Part shown: positions 1 through 8,785 of the stretch, piece after piece
Layout of the letters: each line of letters starts with the position of its first letter
Numbering within the stretch: the first letter of the stretch is position 1
Assembly: GCA_035554115.1 (NCBI GenBank)
Contig: DATMIW010000038.1
Coordinates: forward strand, 1 to 40,871
DNA: 40,871 nt
Direction: 5' to 3'
Source of the DNA: CAXTSE01 sp035554115
GTDB lineage: Bacteria > Actinomycetota > Actinomycetes > Actinomycetales > Microbacteriaceae
Notes under the pieces: model-generated
Told to the model about the DNA's origin: nothing
Database searches by the model: none
Seen by the model: only the letters and a program-made list of their open reading frames with translations
Program-made: the position numbers and the translations under genes

Positions 1-35
1 ATCGCCGTGCGATCCACTAGCTTGTTCCGACTCAT
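1..35 (-). CDS. N-terminal fragment of an unknown gene, cut by window edge
   Basis: An ATG at 35 on the minus strand is preceded by a good ribosome binding site (GAGGAAGAGAAG before the ATG) and opens a frame that runs off the window after 11 residues, MSRNKLVDRTA. It lies downstream of the catabolic operon ending at 104, but a strong hairpin at 58-97 separates them. Eleven residues are too few to name a family. It could be the missing regulator of the island or another catabolic gene; that is only a guess from position. Confidence 0.5.
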   Translation of the reverse strand, partial: MSRNKLVDRTA

Positions 36-57
36 CTTCTCTTCCTCAAAAGTGACA

Positions 58-97
58 TTCCGACGCGGCTCGGAATCCTCCACGAGCCGCGTCGGAA
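58..97 (-). terminator. Hairpin terminator after the amidohydrolase
   Basis: A perfect 14-bp inverted repeat (58-71 against 84-97, arms TTCCGACGCGGCTC and GAGCCGCGTCGGAA) encloses a 12-nt loop, just after the amidohydrolase stop at 104. Only a weak T-rich tract follows on the minus strand (TGTCACTTTTG). It most likely ends transcription of the operon that starts near 7830. Confidence 0.65.
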
Positions 98-103
98 TAG
101 TTG

Positions 104-1510
104 TTAGCTCGCCAGGTTGTAGGCCACAAATCCCGGGAACTGGTCAATCTGTTCCTGAGTGAGTGGCGGCTTGTTGGTGAGCCGCTCTGCAATCCGTTCC
201 TGGACTCGCACCGACGACTCCTCAAGCTGCCGAAGCAGAGACGGAAGGTTGACGTCGATGAGGCGACCGTCGCGCTTGACGATACGGCCACCGACTATCA
301 CCGTGTCGATTCCACCCGGATATGTCTGCAATACGAGCTGCCCGATCGGGTCGTTGACGGGTGTGGTTCCCACGCGCTGCCCGCCGACCACGATGATGTC
401 GGCCTGCTTGCCCGGCGTGAGGCTACCGGTTTTGGAGCCGAGGCCGAGCGCTTCGGCACCGTTTATGGTGCCCCAGCGCAGCGCATCCTCAGGGTTGATA
501 GTGAGGCCGTAGATGTCGCGCCCCTGCAGCAGGGTGGGCTCGGCGTCGTTCCAGCGCGCGAAACTCAGTGCGATGCGCAACTGGCTGAAGATGTCGCCGC
601 CGCCGAGCGAGACGACGTCCGCGCCGATTGTCGGCTTGACCCCGTGCTTGATCGCCTGAGCGATGGCGATGCGACCCATCCCCATGTTGAGTTCACTCTC
701 GGGAGTCGTGGAGAGCTTTACGCCGGCGTCGCCTGCAATCTTCCAGTCCTCCTCGGTGAGGGTGGTTGCGTGCACAAGAATGAGTCGCTCATCAAGTGCG
801 CCGGCGGCGGCGAGCTCTCGGAGCCCCGGCGGAAACGCCTGTCCGGTCGCGATGTGGCAGGAGGAAACCGCCCCGTGCTCGTCGGCGATGCGCTTCTGTG
901 CGGCGTTGAAGGAGATAGGAGCCAGGCCGATCTCGGACAGCGCAGCACCCAGGGTGACAAGGCCGGGTGCCTGGAACCGTTCTTTGGCGAGACGCGCGAA
1001 ATCCGCGATGCGGTCAAAGTAGGGAGGCGCGAAGATTTCTGCCTGCCCGAAGCTGTAACCGAATACAGCGCGGATGCCGGCCTCTTCCAGCGCGTCGACT
1101 CCCGCGTTGGCGTGTTCGGGGCTGTTGTTCACATGGGAGTAGTCGAAAACGGAGGTCACGCCGGCATCCAGCGCCTCCAAGGCACCGACGAGCGTCCCTA
1201 AATGAACGTCCTCGGCCGTATAGGAGGGCACGGAATCGACCCAGAATCCGTTGATGTATTCCTGTAGCGAGATCTTCGTAGCGACCCCGCGAAGTTGCGC
1301 CTGCCAGGTGTGACGGTGGGTGTCGACAGTTCCCGGCGCGATGATCCCGCCGTTGGCGTGCACGATTTCCGCGTCCGTGACCCCGAGATCTTGCCCGACC
1401 GCCACGATGATGCCGTCCTCAACAAGGACTTCGCCGTCGGGAATGACACCAAGGTCATCGTCAACAGTCACGACGTGCCCGCCGCGAACAAGGATGCGTG
1501 AGCGTGTCAT
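104..1510 (-). CDS. Metal-dependent amidohydrolase (chlorohydrolase/cytosine-deaminase-like)
   Basis: About 468 aa, usual length for the ATZ/TRZ-type amidohydrolase family, which hydrolytically removes amino, halide or similar groups from heterocycles or opens cyclic amides. Visible metal-site residues are the HxH in DTHRHTW (about H65/H67), SCHIA (H219), LVHATT (H247) and the Asp of GADVVS (D298), i.e. the mononuclear subtype set. The C-terminus has the usual composite-domain end with GKQADIIVV. The frame extends upstream to 1636; I chose the ATG at 1510 because MTRSRILVRGGHVVTVDD is the normal start of this family, with an alternative ATG at 1567. It is the last gene of the LLM1-FAO1-FMN reductase-ALDH-MFS operon. 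The substrate cannot be read from sequence. Confidence 0.85.
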   Translation of the reverse strand: MTRSRILVRGGHVVTVDDDLGVIPDGEVLVEDGIIVAVGQDLGVTDAEIVHANGGIIAPGTVDTHRHTWQAQLRGVATKISLQEYINGFWVDSVPSYTAEDVHLGTLVGALEALDAGVTSVFDYSHVNNSPEHANAGVDALEEAGIRAVFGYSFGQAEIFAPPYFDRIADFARLAKERFQAPGLVTLGAALSEIGLAPISFNAAQKRIADEHGAVSSCHIATGQAFPPGLRELAAAGALDERLILVHATTLTEEDWKIAGDAGVKLSTTPESELNMGMGRIAIAQAIKHGVKPTIGADVVSLGGGDIFSQLRIALSFARWNDAEPTLLQGRDIYGLTINPEDALRWGTINGAEALGLGSKTGSLTPGKQADIIVVGGQRVGTTPVNDPIGQLVLQTYPGGIDTVIVGGRIVKRDGRLIDVNLPSLLRQLEESSVRVQERIAERLTNKPPLTQEQIDQFPGFVAYNLAS

Positions 1511-1650
1511 GCGCCGGCCACCGTTCGCGCCGGAGAAGTGGTGTGCGATGTGAACATATCGATCCATCCTTAGTCGTCGTTGGCCAGGTACATACAGACT
1601 TGCACCTGGGTGGCGCGTCTTGGTGTGATGCGCCACCCAGGGTTCGGCCG

Positions 1651-3135
1651 CTACTTGGTGATTACCTCATCAGGCACCAGAGCATCTTCTCCGGCAGACG
1701 CCGAGGTGTCTTTCGGTGTCCGCACTCCCACAATGATCGCCAGGAGCAGGGCGACCGCCGCGAAGACGATGCAGCCCAGTACGCCCCAGTTGCCATTGTC
1801 GATCCAGTGCTGCGACTCCGACGCACCCTTCGCCGCAGGCAATGCGGTGAGGATGAGGATAACCGCGGCACCAAATGCAGAACCGAGACGCATCGCGGTG
1901 ACGACGAGTCCACCCGCCGAACCGGCATCGCGTGCCGGAACAGCGGAGAGGATCGTCGACATGATCATGCCGATGAAGGCACCGTTACCGATTCCCGCGA
2001 AGAGAAGCGGAATGGCGAGGACGAGCAGGCTGACGTGGGCTCCATCTGCGACAAGAAGCAGGTAGGTCACGACATAACCGAGGACGAGCAGGATGAGTGC
2101 CGCAGTTGCATCCCACCGACGGAACCAGAGCGTGAACCGGGCGTCGATGACGCCACCGATGATGGCTCCGAGGCCGAAGGTCAACATAACCAAAGCTGTC
2201 TGCAGCGCATCTTCGCCGCGACCCCACTGCCAGACCGTGATGATCGCAATGTAGATGGGGCTGGTGAAGCTCGCGAACCCGAGAACAACCTGCAGTAGGC
2301 CCAGCGAGAACGGCAGCTTGCGGAAGTGGCTCAGTCGCAGGACGGGTGTTGCCCCACGGTGATCTACTGCGCGCTCCCACAGAATGAAGATGATCAGTAC
2401 GACAACCGCGATACCCAGGCTGATCCACGTCCAGTCCGGCAGTTGCTGCATCAGCGGCGCGATAAAGCCCACGACGACAATCGACAGCAGGAGCATGCCC
2501 AGCACGTCGAACGATCCGCTGACACTGCCACGGATATTGGGGAGCAGGGCGAAGGCGAGAATGAACGCGATAACCCCGAGCGGGAGTCCCACAATCAACG
2601 CCCATCGCCATCCGTCTTGGACGCCGATGGCGTCGAGAACGACACCGCCGATGATGGGCCCGACTAGGGCAGCGAGGCCCGTCGTTGCCGCAAAGTACCC
2701 AAACGCGCGCACTTTGCTCACTCCCGGGAACATCAGGTGGATGAACGCCGTGATCGGCGCGACCATGAGCCCGCCGGCGATGCCGTGCAAGACGCGGCCC
2801 ACGATCAGGATGTTCGCGTCAGCAGAGACACTCACCATGATTGCCGTGAGCACATAGCCCGCGACCCCGATGATGAAGATCCACTTGTGCCCGAACCTGT
2901 CACCGGCACGTCCGGCCGGAACAAGCGAGAGCGCATAACCGAGGAGGTACCCGGCGACGAGCCAGGACAGGATTATGGGGTGCTCACCGAAGCTCTTGGT
3001 GACAGACGGCAGGGTCAGGTTGACGATCGTGACGTCGAACAGTGACATCGCGAGTGCAAGAAGCAAAATTGTGAGCGCGGCCCATCGGCGTTTGCCGAGG
3101 CCTTCTATTCCAGGTGCGGGTGCGGTCAGGGACAT
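1651..3135 (-). CDS. MFS transporter, DHA2-like (EmrB/QacA type)
   Basis: About 494 aa, strongly hydrophobic, with roughly 14 apparent membrane segments. The first helix has LFDVTIVNLTLPS, the usual DHA2 family motif, and GDRFGHKWIF is the loop 2-3 motif A of the major facilitator superfamily. The ATG at 3135 has a strong ribosome binding site (GAGGAGAAAATC); the same frame stays open far upstream to 3831, but that part lies antisense to nothing useful and overlaps the aldehyde dehydrogenase, so it is not coding. It sits 52 bp after the aldehyde dehydrogenase in the same operon and could import the substrate or export an intermediate by proton exchange. Confidence 0.9.
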   Translation of the reverse strand: MSLTAPAPGIEGLGKRRWAALTILLLALAMSLFDVTIVNLTLPSVTKSFGEHPIILSWLVAGYLLGYALSLVPAGRAGDRFGHKWIFIIGVAGYVLTAIMVSVSADANILIVGRVLHGIAGGLMVAPITAFIHLMFPGVSKVRAFGYFAATTGLAALVGPIIGGVVLDAIGVQDGWRWALIVGLPLGVIAFILAFALLPNIRGSVSGSFDVLGMLLLSIVVVGFIAPLMQQLPDWTWISLGIAVVVLIIFILWERAVDHRGATPVLRLSHFRKLPFSLGLLQVVLGFASFTSPIYIAIITVWQWGRGEDALQTALVMLTFGLGAIIGGVIDARFTLWFRRWDATAALILLVLGYVVTYLLLVADGAHVSLLVLAIPLLFAGIGNGAFIGMIMSTILSAVPARDAGSAGGLVVTAMRLGSAFGAAVILILTALPAAKGASESQHWIDNGNWGVLGCIVFAAVALLLAIIVGVRTPKDTSASAGEDALVPDEVITK

Positions 3136-3187
3136 GATTTTCTCCTCATTGAGATGGGTGTCTTGCGATGTGGTGGGGTGGGGTGAT

Positions 3188-4666
3188 CTAACTCGTGAGT
3201 GAATTCGGGTCGAGCGAGGACAAATTGACTGTCTTGACCTCGTAAAACGCCTCGACCCCTTCTCGACCCATTTCTTTGCCAACGCCGGAGTCCTTAACGC
3301 CTCCGAAGGGTGCTTGAACGTTGTGGATATAGGAGTTGACACTGAATGTCCCGGTTCGGACACCCCGTGCAACGGCGAGAGCGCTGTGATCATCGGTTGT
3401 GAACACCGCGCCATGAAGCCCATAGGGAGAGTCGTTGGCGATCTCGATTGCGTCATCAAGATCGTCGTAATGAATGACTGTTGCCACGGGCCCAAAGATC
3501 TCTTCGCGAGCAAGCCGCATGCTGTTATCGGCTTTGACAAACACCGTCGGTTCGACGAAGTATCCGCGGTCGAGTCCCTCGGGCACGCCACCGCCGGTCG
3601 CCAGGACCGCGCCCTCTGCCTGACCGAGTGCGATGTAGTCCATGACACGGTCACGCTGCACCGCAGAAACAAGCGGACCCATCGTCGTCGCAGGATCGAA
3701 GGCGTCACCAATGACGAAGGAACGTGCGGCATCCACCACAACATCCGCCCACTTCTGGCGCGATGAGGCGGGGACGAGGATGCGCGTATACGAGGAACAG
3801 ACCTGGCCCGTGTTGGCAAAAGTGCCCGCAATCAGCCCGGCCTTGACGACCTCAGGATCCGCATCATCCAGAATGATCGCCGCGGACTTTCCGCCCAGCT
3901 CAAGTTGCAGTCGCGCGAACCGTGATCCGGCCGACTGCGCGATTTCCCGACCCGCGCGGGTCGATCCGGTGAAGCTCACTTTGTCGACGTCGGGGTGCTC
4001 AGCCAAGGCGCGCCCGGTCTCGACACCCCCTGTGACGAGATTGAACGCACCGGCGGGCAGGCCCGCTTCGACGAGTGCTTCGGCAATTCGGTAGGCGTCG
4101 AGCGGGGTCTGGGGCGAGGGCTTATAGACAACCGAGTTGCCGGCCATAAGGGCCGGAATGATCTTGGAGATCGCCATATTGAACGGACTGTTCCAGGGGG
4201 CGATCGCAGCCACCACACCGACCGGCTCTTTGAGGAGCGCGACCGGCCCGAACATCGTCTGACGGATCTCTTCTTTCGGAAGCTCCAGGGCCAGGTCGAT
4301 GATGTATCGGGCAGCCCAGACCCCTCCCGGAGTCTTCTTCCGGGAGATCGAGGTGGGAAGGCCCATCTGAGCAGTCACCAGATCCGCAACCTCTTCGACA
4401 CTGCCCTCGAGCAGGTCAACGGCCCGACGCAGAATGTCGGCTCGCTCGTCGATTCCGAGTCGTCGCCAACTGCCGCGGCTAAACGAGGCGCGGGCGGACC
4501 GCACTGCCGCATCGACGTCGGCAGCGCTGGCGTCGGGTGCGTGGCCGATGACTTCTTCTGTAGAAGGCGAGATAACCGAGATGGGGGCGCCGCCGGTTGC
4601 GAGCACCCATTCACCGTTAATAAGGAGGTGGTCGCGCGCGTCGGTGCTCGTCTCGTTCAGGCTCAT
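3188..4666 (-). CDS. NAD(P)-dependent aldehyde dehydrogenase 1
   Basis: 492 aa, standard length for the ALDH superfamily, cytoplasmic. It oxidises an aldehyde to the acid with NAD(P)+. The general base Glu is in LELGGKSA (about E256), the catalytic thiol in NTGQVCSS (C290), and the cofactor-loop motif APWNSPFN is near 156. The ATG at 4666 overlaps the stop of the preceding FMN reductase as ATGA, indicating translational coupling. An in-frame start at 4717 would overlap the reductase by 50 bp and lacks family similarity. Behind a flavin monoamine oxidase, its natural role would be to oxidise the aldehyde released by amine oxidation; this is inference from context. Confidence 0.95.
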   Translation of the reverse strand: MSLNETSTDARDHLLINGEWVLATGGAPISVISPSTEEVIGHAPDASAADVDAAVRSARASFSRGSWRRLGIDERADILRRAVDLLEGSVEEVADLVTAQMGLPTSISRKKTPGGVWAARYIIDLALELPKEEIRQTMFGPVALLKEPVGVVAAIAPWNSPFNMAISKIIPALMAGNSVVYKPSPQTPLDAYRIAEALVEAGLPAGAFNLVTGGVETGRALAEHPDVDKVSFTGSTRAGREIAQSAGSRFARLQLELGGKSAAIILDDADPEVVKAGLIAGTFANTGQVCSSYTRILVPASSRQKWADVVVDAARSFVIGDAFDPATTMGPLVSAVQRDRVMDYIALGQAEGAVLATGGGVPEGLDRGYFVEPTVFVKADNSMRLAREEIFGPVATVIHYDDLDDAIEIANDSPYGLHGAVFTTDDHSALAVARGVRTGTFSVNSYIHNVQAPFGGVKDSGVGKEMGREGVEAFYEVKTVNLSSLDPNSLTS

Positions 4667-5169
4667 GCGCGTCTCCCCTGTGCCCCGGCCACGGCATCCT
4701 GAATTGCAGGTGCCCAACGCTCTGCGTACGCCTCGATCGAACCGTCGGTCTCAAAGGTGGTGTCGCGAAGGAACAGACCGGGGCTCGTCGTAATCGCCCC
4801 CAGTTCTGCGAGAACCGGCTTGAGGTGTACCTCCGTGGCGAGCTGATGCTGCGAGTCGGCGCCGAGCATAAGCGGCACGGCCACCACGTCGTGGAGGCCG
4901 GTACCGCCCGAGAACTGGTCGAGGAACAGTTTGAGCAAGCCCGTGTAGGTGGCTTTGAAGGTCGGGCTGGCGAAGATGACGAAAGAGGAGCTCTGCACCT
5001 GCTCCACGGCGTTCTTGACCGCGGGGTCTCCCCAGCCCAGCAGGCCCGGACCCAGCTCGACCAGTTCGATCGCGTGAGTAGGCTCCGTTCCCCTCAGGGC
5101 TGAATAGACGAGTTCGGCCGCCTTGCGAGTGCGCGAGCCGAGCTTGGGGTTTCCGATGACGATGCTCAT
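4663..5169 (-). CDS. NAD(P)H-dependent FMN reductase (SsuE-like flavodoxin fold)
   Basis: 168 aa. The family reduces free FMN with NAD(P)H and passes FMNH2 to a monooxygenase partner. The N-terminal phosphate-binding loop is VIGNPKLGSRTRKAA (residues 4-18), and FASPTFKATYTGLLK (about 87) is the usual flavin-contact segment of the SsuE group. Both ends overlap the neighbours by 4 bp (ATGA), upstream with the flavin monoamine oxidase and downstream with the aldehyde dehydrogenase. The partner is most likely the FMN-type LLM monooxygenase at 6529-7827, first gene of the operon. Confidence 0.9.
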   Translation of the reverse strand: MSIVIGNPKLGSRTRKAAELVYSALRGTEPTHAIELVELGPGLLGWGDPAVKNAVEQVQSSSFVIFASPTFKATYTGLLKLFLDQFSGGTGLHDVVAVPLMLGADSQHQLATEVHLKPVLAELGAITTSPGLFLRDTTFETDGSIEAYAERWAPAIQDAVAGAQGRRA

Positions 5170-6503
5170 GCGCGACCCGCGCTCTCTTTATACGACACCT
5201 TGTCGGCGTCGAGGATCTGGCGGGCAGCTCGTCGCCCGCTCTCGATCGCGCCGTCGATATGGCCGGTCCATCCTTCTGAGTAGTCACTGCCCGCGATACG
5301 CACGCGACCTTCGGGCGCGATGACGTCCTCCATATAGCTGCTGAGCTGTCCGACGCGCAGCATTCCCCAGGTCTCCCCCGAGTACGGATCATTCGTCCAG
5401 TCGTGACTGTCGACAGCGACGAGCTCAATGTCGGGACGCCATTGGTGAACAGCCTTCTCGACGGCTTTCACATCGGTGATATCGAGCGCATGGGCGTCGG
5501 GGCCGAAGGCGAGAAGAATTGTGTCGCCGTCGACGGTGTATTCGTAGCCCATCATCGTCAGCGGGTACGTGTCGGGGGCGAAGGCGATGAATTTGTCCAC
5601 CTCGCCCTTCGCGCGCATCCACACCTTGAAGCCGGTTGACACCTGGCCGTCGTGTGCCGCCTGCTGCTTGCCCGAAGAAAGGGCCGGGCTGAATTCGATG
5701 GTGCCGAGGACGTTCATGGGCACCGTGACGATCACCTGATCCGCCTCAAAGGTTCCCTGTTCGGTAATAACAGTCGCGACGTCGTCCCCATGGTGGATTT
5801 CGCGGACGACAGTACTGAGCCGGATGTCTGCGCCCGACTGTTCCGTCAGCCGCTCGACCAGCGGCCCGGTTCCGCCACGGATCAGGTACGCCGACGCGGT
5901 CTCGCTGCGCATCTGCCAGGCTCCCCCGGCCAGCGCGGTGAGGCGCTGCACCTGGCTCAAAGCCCCCTGCTGTGTGGGCCCGGAGAACGACAGGGTCCAG
6001 TGCCCCTGGAGCATCGCTGCAGCTTCGGGGGCCAACCCCAACTCTGCAATGCGGTCGGCCACCGACACCTGATCCGACGCTCGCGCCGCTTCGGTGAGGG
6101 GGAACGGGGCATGCGGCTGAGGGAACGCACCGAGGGAGCCCGCTGTCAGGGCCGCCATACCGGCTCCGACCATCGCCCGGTAGTCGTCGATCGTGTCCTT
6201 CTGGATCTCGCCGTCCTTGATCCAGTAGGCCGTGTCCACCTCGTCGACGGGCTGCAATTCCAGACCGTTCGCGACGATCTCCGCCCAGAGGTGAGGTTGA
6301 AGCCAGTGGACGAAACCTCCGCCGAACTCGAGCTGTCGACCCAGTGGGCTGTCGCGCAACCACGTGCGCCCACCCACCCGGTCGCGTGCCTCCAGAATGA
6401 TGACGCTCTTGCCTTCGCGGGTGAGATCGCGTGCAGCCGTGAGCCCGGCGAAGCCTGCGCCGACGACGACAACGTCCGCGCGGGTGGTGGTGCTGACAGT
6501 CAT
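5166..6503 (-). CDS. Flavin monoamine oxidase 1 (FAD amine oxidase)
   Basis: 445 aa. The Rossmann dinucleotide site is VVVGAGFAGLTAARDL (residues 11-26) followed by EARDRVGGRT (38-47), diagnostic of the amine oxidase/MAO family. The C-terminal FAD segment GHIDGAIESGRRAA is intact. The family oxidises a primary or secondary amine to an imine, which hydrolyses to aldehyde plus amine, using O2. A clear ribosome binding site (AAGGAGCTCAT) supports the ATG at 6503. It is clearly paralogous to the gene at 15793-17112 (shared EARDR.GGRTW, GGRTW..., YWI.DGE, DGAIESGRRAA). It is followed by FMN reductase and aldehyde dehydrogenase with ATGA overlaps. Confidence 0.92.
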   Translation of the reverse strand: MTVSTTTRADVVVVGAGFAGLTAARDLTREGKSVIILEARDRVGGRTWLRDSPLGRQLEFGGGFVHWLQPHLWAEIVANGLELQPVDEVDTAYWIKDGEIQKDTIDDYRAMVGAGMAALTAGSLGAFPQPHAPFPLTEAARASDQVSVADRIAELGLAPEAAAMLQGHWTLSFSGPTQQGALSQVQRLTALAGGAWQMRSETASAYLIRGGTGPLVERLTEQSGADIRLSTVVREIHHGDDVATVITEQGTFEADQVIVTVPMNVLGTIEFSPALSSGKQQAAHDGQVSTGFKVWMRAKGEVDKFIAFAPDTYPLTMMGYEYTVDGDTILLAFGPDAHALDITDVKAVEKAVHQWRPDIELVAVDSHDWTNDPYSGETWGMLRVGQLSSYMEDVIAPEGRVRIAGSDYSEGWTGHIDGAIESGRRAARQILDADKVSYKESAGRA

Positions 6504-6528
6504 ATGAGCTCCTTAGAAGCTGCGGAAG

Positions 6529-7827
6529 TTAGAAGGCGAAGAGGTTTTCGCGGAGCGTCTGGCCGGTGTATGCGTCACGCATAGTGCCCCGCCGCTGGAG
6601 TTCGGGCACGAGCTCGTCGAAGATGCCGTTGAGGTGGGATTCGTTGGCGTCTTGCGTGGCCATGATGATGTAGCCGTCGCCGCCTGCTTCGCGCATCGCG
6701 TCGTCGAGATTGCGAGCGACATCCGCCGCCTTACCGACCGCGCCGATCTCATCGGGCCAGTTGAAGTCGATGATCGCGTCGCGCAAGGTGATGCCTTGCC
6801 GACCCTTTGCCTTCATCGACTCGAGCATGCTCGTCGTCCCGTTGCTCTGCGCATCGGACGGAAACGGCGTATCAAGGTCATAGGCGCCGAAGTCAACGCC
6901 GATGTGGGCGCCGTGCTTTCCGAGCACCGAACGAAGCTGGTTGTCGGTGATCGACGCGCGGAAGGCATCCATACCTTCACCGATATACGCGTGGAGGGCG
7001 TACATGATGCGCGCTTCACGGGGGTCGCGCCCGAATGACGCCATACGCGCGTGAATGTCCTCGCGGAACTCCGTCATCGCCGGCACTCCGCCGATCACGG
7101 TCGACATGATGAGCTCTGCGTGTTTCGCGGCAAAATCACGCCCACGGTCAGATCCGCCAGCCTGGGCGAAAACCGGGCGCTTTTGGGGGGATGGCAGGCA
7201 GTTCAGGGGGCCGCGCACCCGGAAGTTCTCGCCAATGTGGTTGATCTCGTGCACCTTCGAGGCGTCGGCGTAAATGTTGCTCTCGAGATCTTTGACAACC
7301 GCGCCCTCTTCCCACGAGTCCCACAGCTTGCTGACGACCTCGACGAATTCTTCGGCGATTGCATAGCGTTCCGCGGTGGGGGGAAGGCAGTCCTGACCGA
7401 AGTTCTGCGCGGATTCGTCTTCGCTGGACGTAACGATGTTCCATCCGGCTCGACCGTTGGAGAGGCTGTCGATGGTGGAGTAAAGACGCGCGAGCAGATA
7501 CGGCGGATACAGCGAGGTGGATCCGGTGGCGACCAGTCCTAAGCGGGAGGTCTGCGCCGCCAAGTAGGTGATGAGTGCCACGGGGTCGTTCTTCGGCGTT
7601 GTGAACGCGTTCGTCAGATCGGCGTCCATCGTCCCGCTGCTCATTCGAGACACGCTTGCCGTGTCTTCAAAGAACAGGAAGTCGAAGGCGGCGTCTTCAA
7701 CCCGGCGTGCGAGACGCGAGTGGTAGGCCCCCGTGGGCCAATCGTCACCGTCGAGGCGATCTCCGGCTGCGTGCCACGCCGGTGGCGAGAACGAGCTGAA
7801 GAAGCCGAAGTGGATGTTGTCTGACAT
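6529..7827 (-). CDS. LLM flavin-dependent monooxygenase 1 (NtaA/SnaA/DszA-type)
   Basis: About 432 aa, the size of the FMNH2-dependent group that includes nitrilotriacetate monooxygenase NtaA, DszA and RutA-like enzymes. Family signatures are visible: GRAGWNIVTS, a downstream AQNFG, RY..AEEFVEVV..LWDSW, the RVRGPLN segment and QAGGSDRGRDFAA. Such enzymes take FMNH2 from a separate reductase and oxygenate or cleave C-N, C-S or amide bonds. The ATG at 7827 begins MSDNIHFGFFSSF, the usual start; the nearest purine-rich site is about 11 nt upstream. First gene of the operon running to 104, directly behind two operator-like palindromes. Confidence 0.92.
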   Translation of the reverse strand: MSDNIHFGFFSSFSPPAWHAAGDRLDGDDWPTGAYHSRLARRVEDAAFDFLFFEDTASVSRMSSGTMDADLTNAFTTPKNDPVALITYLAAQTSRLGLVATGSTSLYPPYLLARLYSTIDSLSNGRAGWNIVTSSEDESAQNFGQDCLPPTAERYAIAEEFVEVVSKLWDSWEEGAVVKDLESNIYADASKVHEINHIGENFRVRGPLNCLPSPQKRPVFAQAGGSDRGRDFAAKHAELIMSTVIGGVPAMTEFREDIHARMASFGRDPREARIMYALHAYIGEGMDAFRASITDNQLRSVLGKHGAHIGVDFGAYDLDTPFPSDAQSNGTTSMLESMKAKGRQGITLRDAIIDFNWPDEIGAVGKAADVARNLDDAMREAGGDGYIIMATQDANESHLNGIFDELVPELQRRGTMRDAYTGQTLRENLFAF

Positions 7828-7861
7828 GGGGGGAATAGCTCCTCGATCGACCTTGATCGTT

Positions 7862-7881
7862 TCCATCTGTATACAGTTGAC
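7862..7881. promoter_or_regulatory. Operator-like palindrome, LLM1 operon
   Basis: TCCATC-TGTATACA-GTTGAC, with a perfect CTGTATACAG centre (7867-7876), 35 bp upstream of the LLM1 start. On the minus strand a possible promoter, TTGACG with a 17-bp spacer and TAGCGT, lies immediately upstream of it, so binding here would fit repression. The core TGTATACA recurs at 27020 and in related form at the other sites listed. Confidence 0.6.
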
Positions 7882-7934
7882 GCTAATGGGTGGCGCGACG
7901 TACGTCAAGAGCGCAACACAGCCGGATTTTTGAT

Positions 7935-7954
7935 TTAAGGTGCATGCACCTTTG
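7935..7954. promoter_or_regulatory. Second operator-like palindrome upstream of LLM1
   Basis: AAGGTGCATGCACCTT (7937-7952) is a perfect 16-bp palindrome whose core TGCATGCA equals the core at 8675-8694. It lies 108 bp upstream of LLM1 and downstream of the FMN reductase at 8057-8638, so it may be an upstream operator of the LLM1 operon. Confidence 0.5.
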
Positions 7955-8056
7955 CGGCCGGGTCAAGAATGGACGAACAGCGAACGTCCCCCGCGGCTTG
8001 TGCGCATCTCGACATACCAGTAGCCGGCAGCGAGGTTCTCGCGCGGGCTCTCGTGG

Positions 8057-8638
8057 TCAGAACTTGCTTACGAGCGCATCGAACGCACGGAGGTATCCGC
8101 GCAAGAACTCGGCGGTACTCTCCACTCCGATGTCCCCCTCGTCGGTGAACAGGCCCGGCTTGAAATGGATATACCCTTCGGGCTGCCCGAGGGTGACGGC
8201 GTTGAGATTGCCAAGGATCGCGCGCAGATGCTGTTGCGCCGCGGCCGTGCTGATCGGGCCAGGCGACGTTCCGATAATGGCGGTGGGCTTGCCGCTGAAT
8301 GAACTCGACCCGCGGGGCCGTGACGCCCAGTCGAGCGCGTTCTTGAGCACGCCCGGAATGGATCGGCTGTACTCCGGCGTCACGATGATCACGCCATCGG
8401 CCGTTTCGATCTGCTTTTTCAGGTCGAGCGCGATCTGCGGGTAGTTCTCGTCATGATCTGGCGAGTAGAAGGGCAGCTCTGCGATGGGGATCTCGAAGAG
8501 TTTGCTGCCCTCCGGCGCAAGCTTTTCCAATGCCTGAGCAAGCTTGCGGTTAATCGACGTAGAAGAAATGCTGCCGATGATGTACCCGATGCGACGGGTC
8601 ACCTGATCCACGCTCATGACTTGTATCGCTTCTGCCAC
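8057..8638 (-). CDS. NAD(P)H-dependent FMN reductase 2 (ChrR/YieF-like)
   Basis: 193 aa, flavodoxin-like fold. GSISSTSINRKLAQAL (about 15-30 of the frame) binds the FMN phosphate and TPEYSRSIPGVLKNALDW is the hallmark of the NADPH:FMN reductase/chromate reductase family. The GTG at 8638 is chosen because GGAGGG sits 7 nt upstream; the longer frame to 8677 has no such site. It is a single-gene unit with its own operator-like palindrome. It belongs to a different subgroup from the reductase at 4663, so the island has two flavin reductases for its FMN-type LLM monooxygenases. Confidence 0.92.
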   Translation of the reverse strand: MAEAIQVMSVDQVTRRIGYIIGSISSTSINRKLAQALEKLAPEGSKLFEIPIAELPFYSPDHDENYPQIALDLKKQIETADGVIIVTPEYSRSIPGVLKNALDWASRPRGSSSFSGKPTAIIGTSPGPISTAAAQQHLRAILGNLNAVTLGQPEGYIHFKPGLFTDEGDIGVESTAEFLRGYLRAFDALVSKF

Positions 8639-8674
8639 GTTTCTTCCCTCCAGGACTCCTGCAGGAAGTCTGCG

Positions 8675-8694
8675 CAAAAGTGCATGCAGTTGTC
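8675..8694. promoter_or_regulatory. Operator-like palindrome, FMN reductase 2
   Basis: CAAAAG-TGCATGCA-GTTGTC, 36 bp upstream of the GTG start at 8638. The core TGCATGCA is a variant of the TGTATACA core, and the flank GCAGTTG matches ACAGTTG at the LLM1 site. On the minus strand it begins with TTGACA, which may double as a -35 box. Confidence 0.5.
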
Positions 8695-8723
8695 AACGGC
8701 AGAGCGAAGTCAATCCACACGAC

Positions 8724-8770
8724 AAAAACCGCTGCTGTTCCGACCGGAGACCGGATCGAAACAGCAGCGG
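8724..8770 (-). terminator. Rho-independent terminator after LLM2
   Basis: Arms 8729-8743 and 8756-8770 pair over 15 bp with one mismatch (CCGCTGCTGTT... against ...AACAGCAGCGG), and on the minus strand the stem is followed by GGTTTTTG. It lies 16 bp after the LLM2 stop, the textbook arrangement. Confidence 0.8.
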
Positions 8771-8785
8771 GCGAAACTCCTCGGA

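Noticed and set aside
101..1201. Long plus-strand frame opposite the amidohydrolase
   Set aside because: It is the mirror of a well-supported minus-strand gene with metal-site motifs; the product resembles no family. Many long opposite frames in this window arise the same way from high GC.
3136..3831. Upstream extension of the MFS transporter frame
   Set aside because: It overlaps the end of the aldehyde dehydrogenase, has no transporter-like sequence, and the ATG at 3135 has an excellent ribosome binding site.
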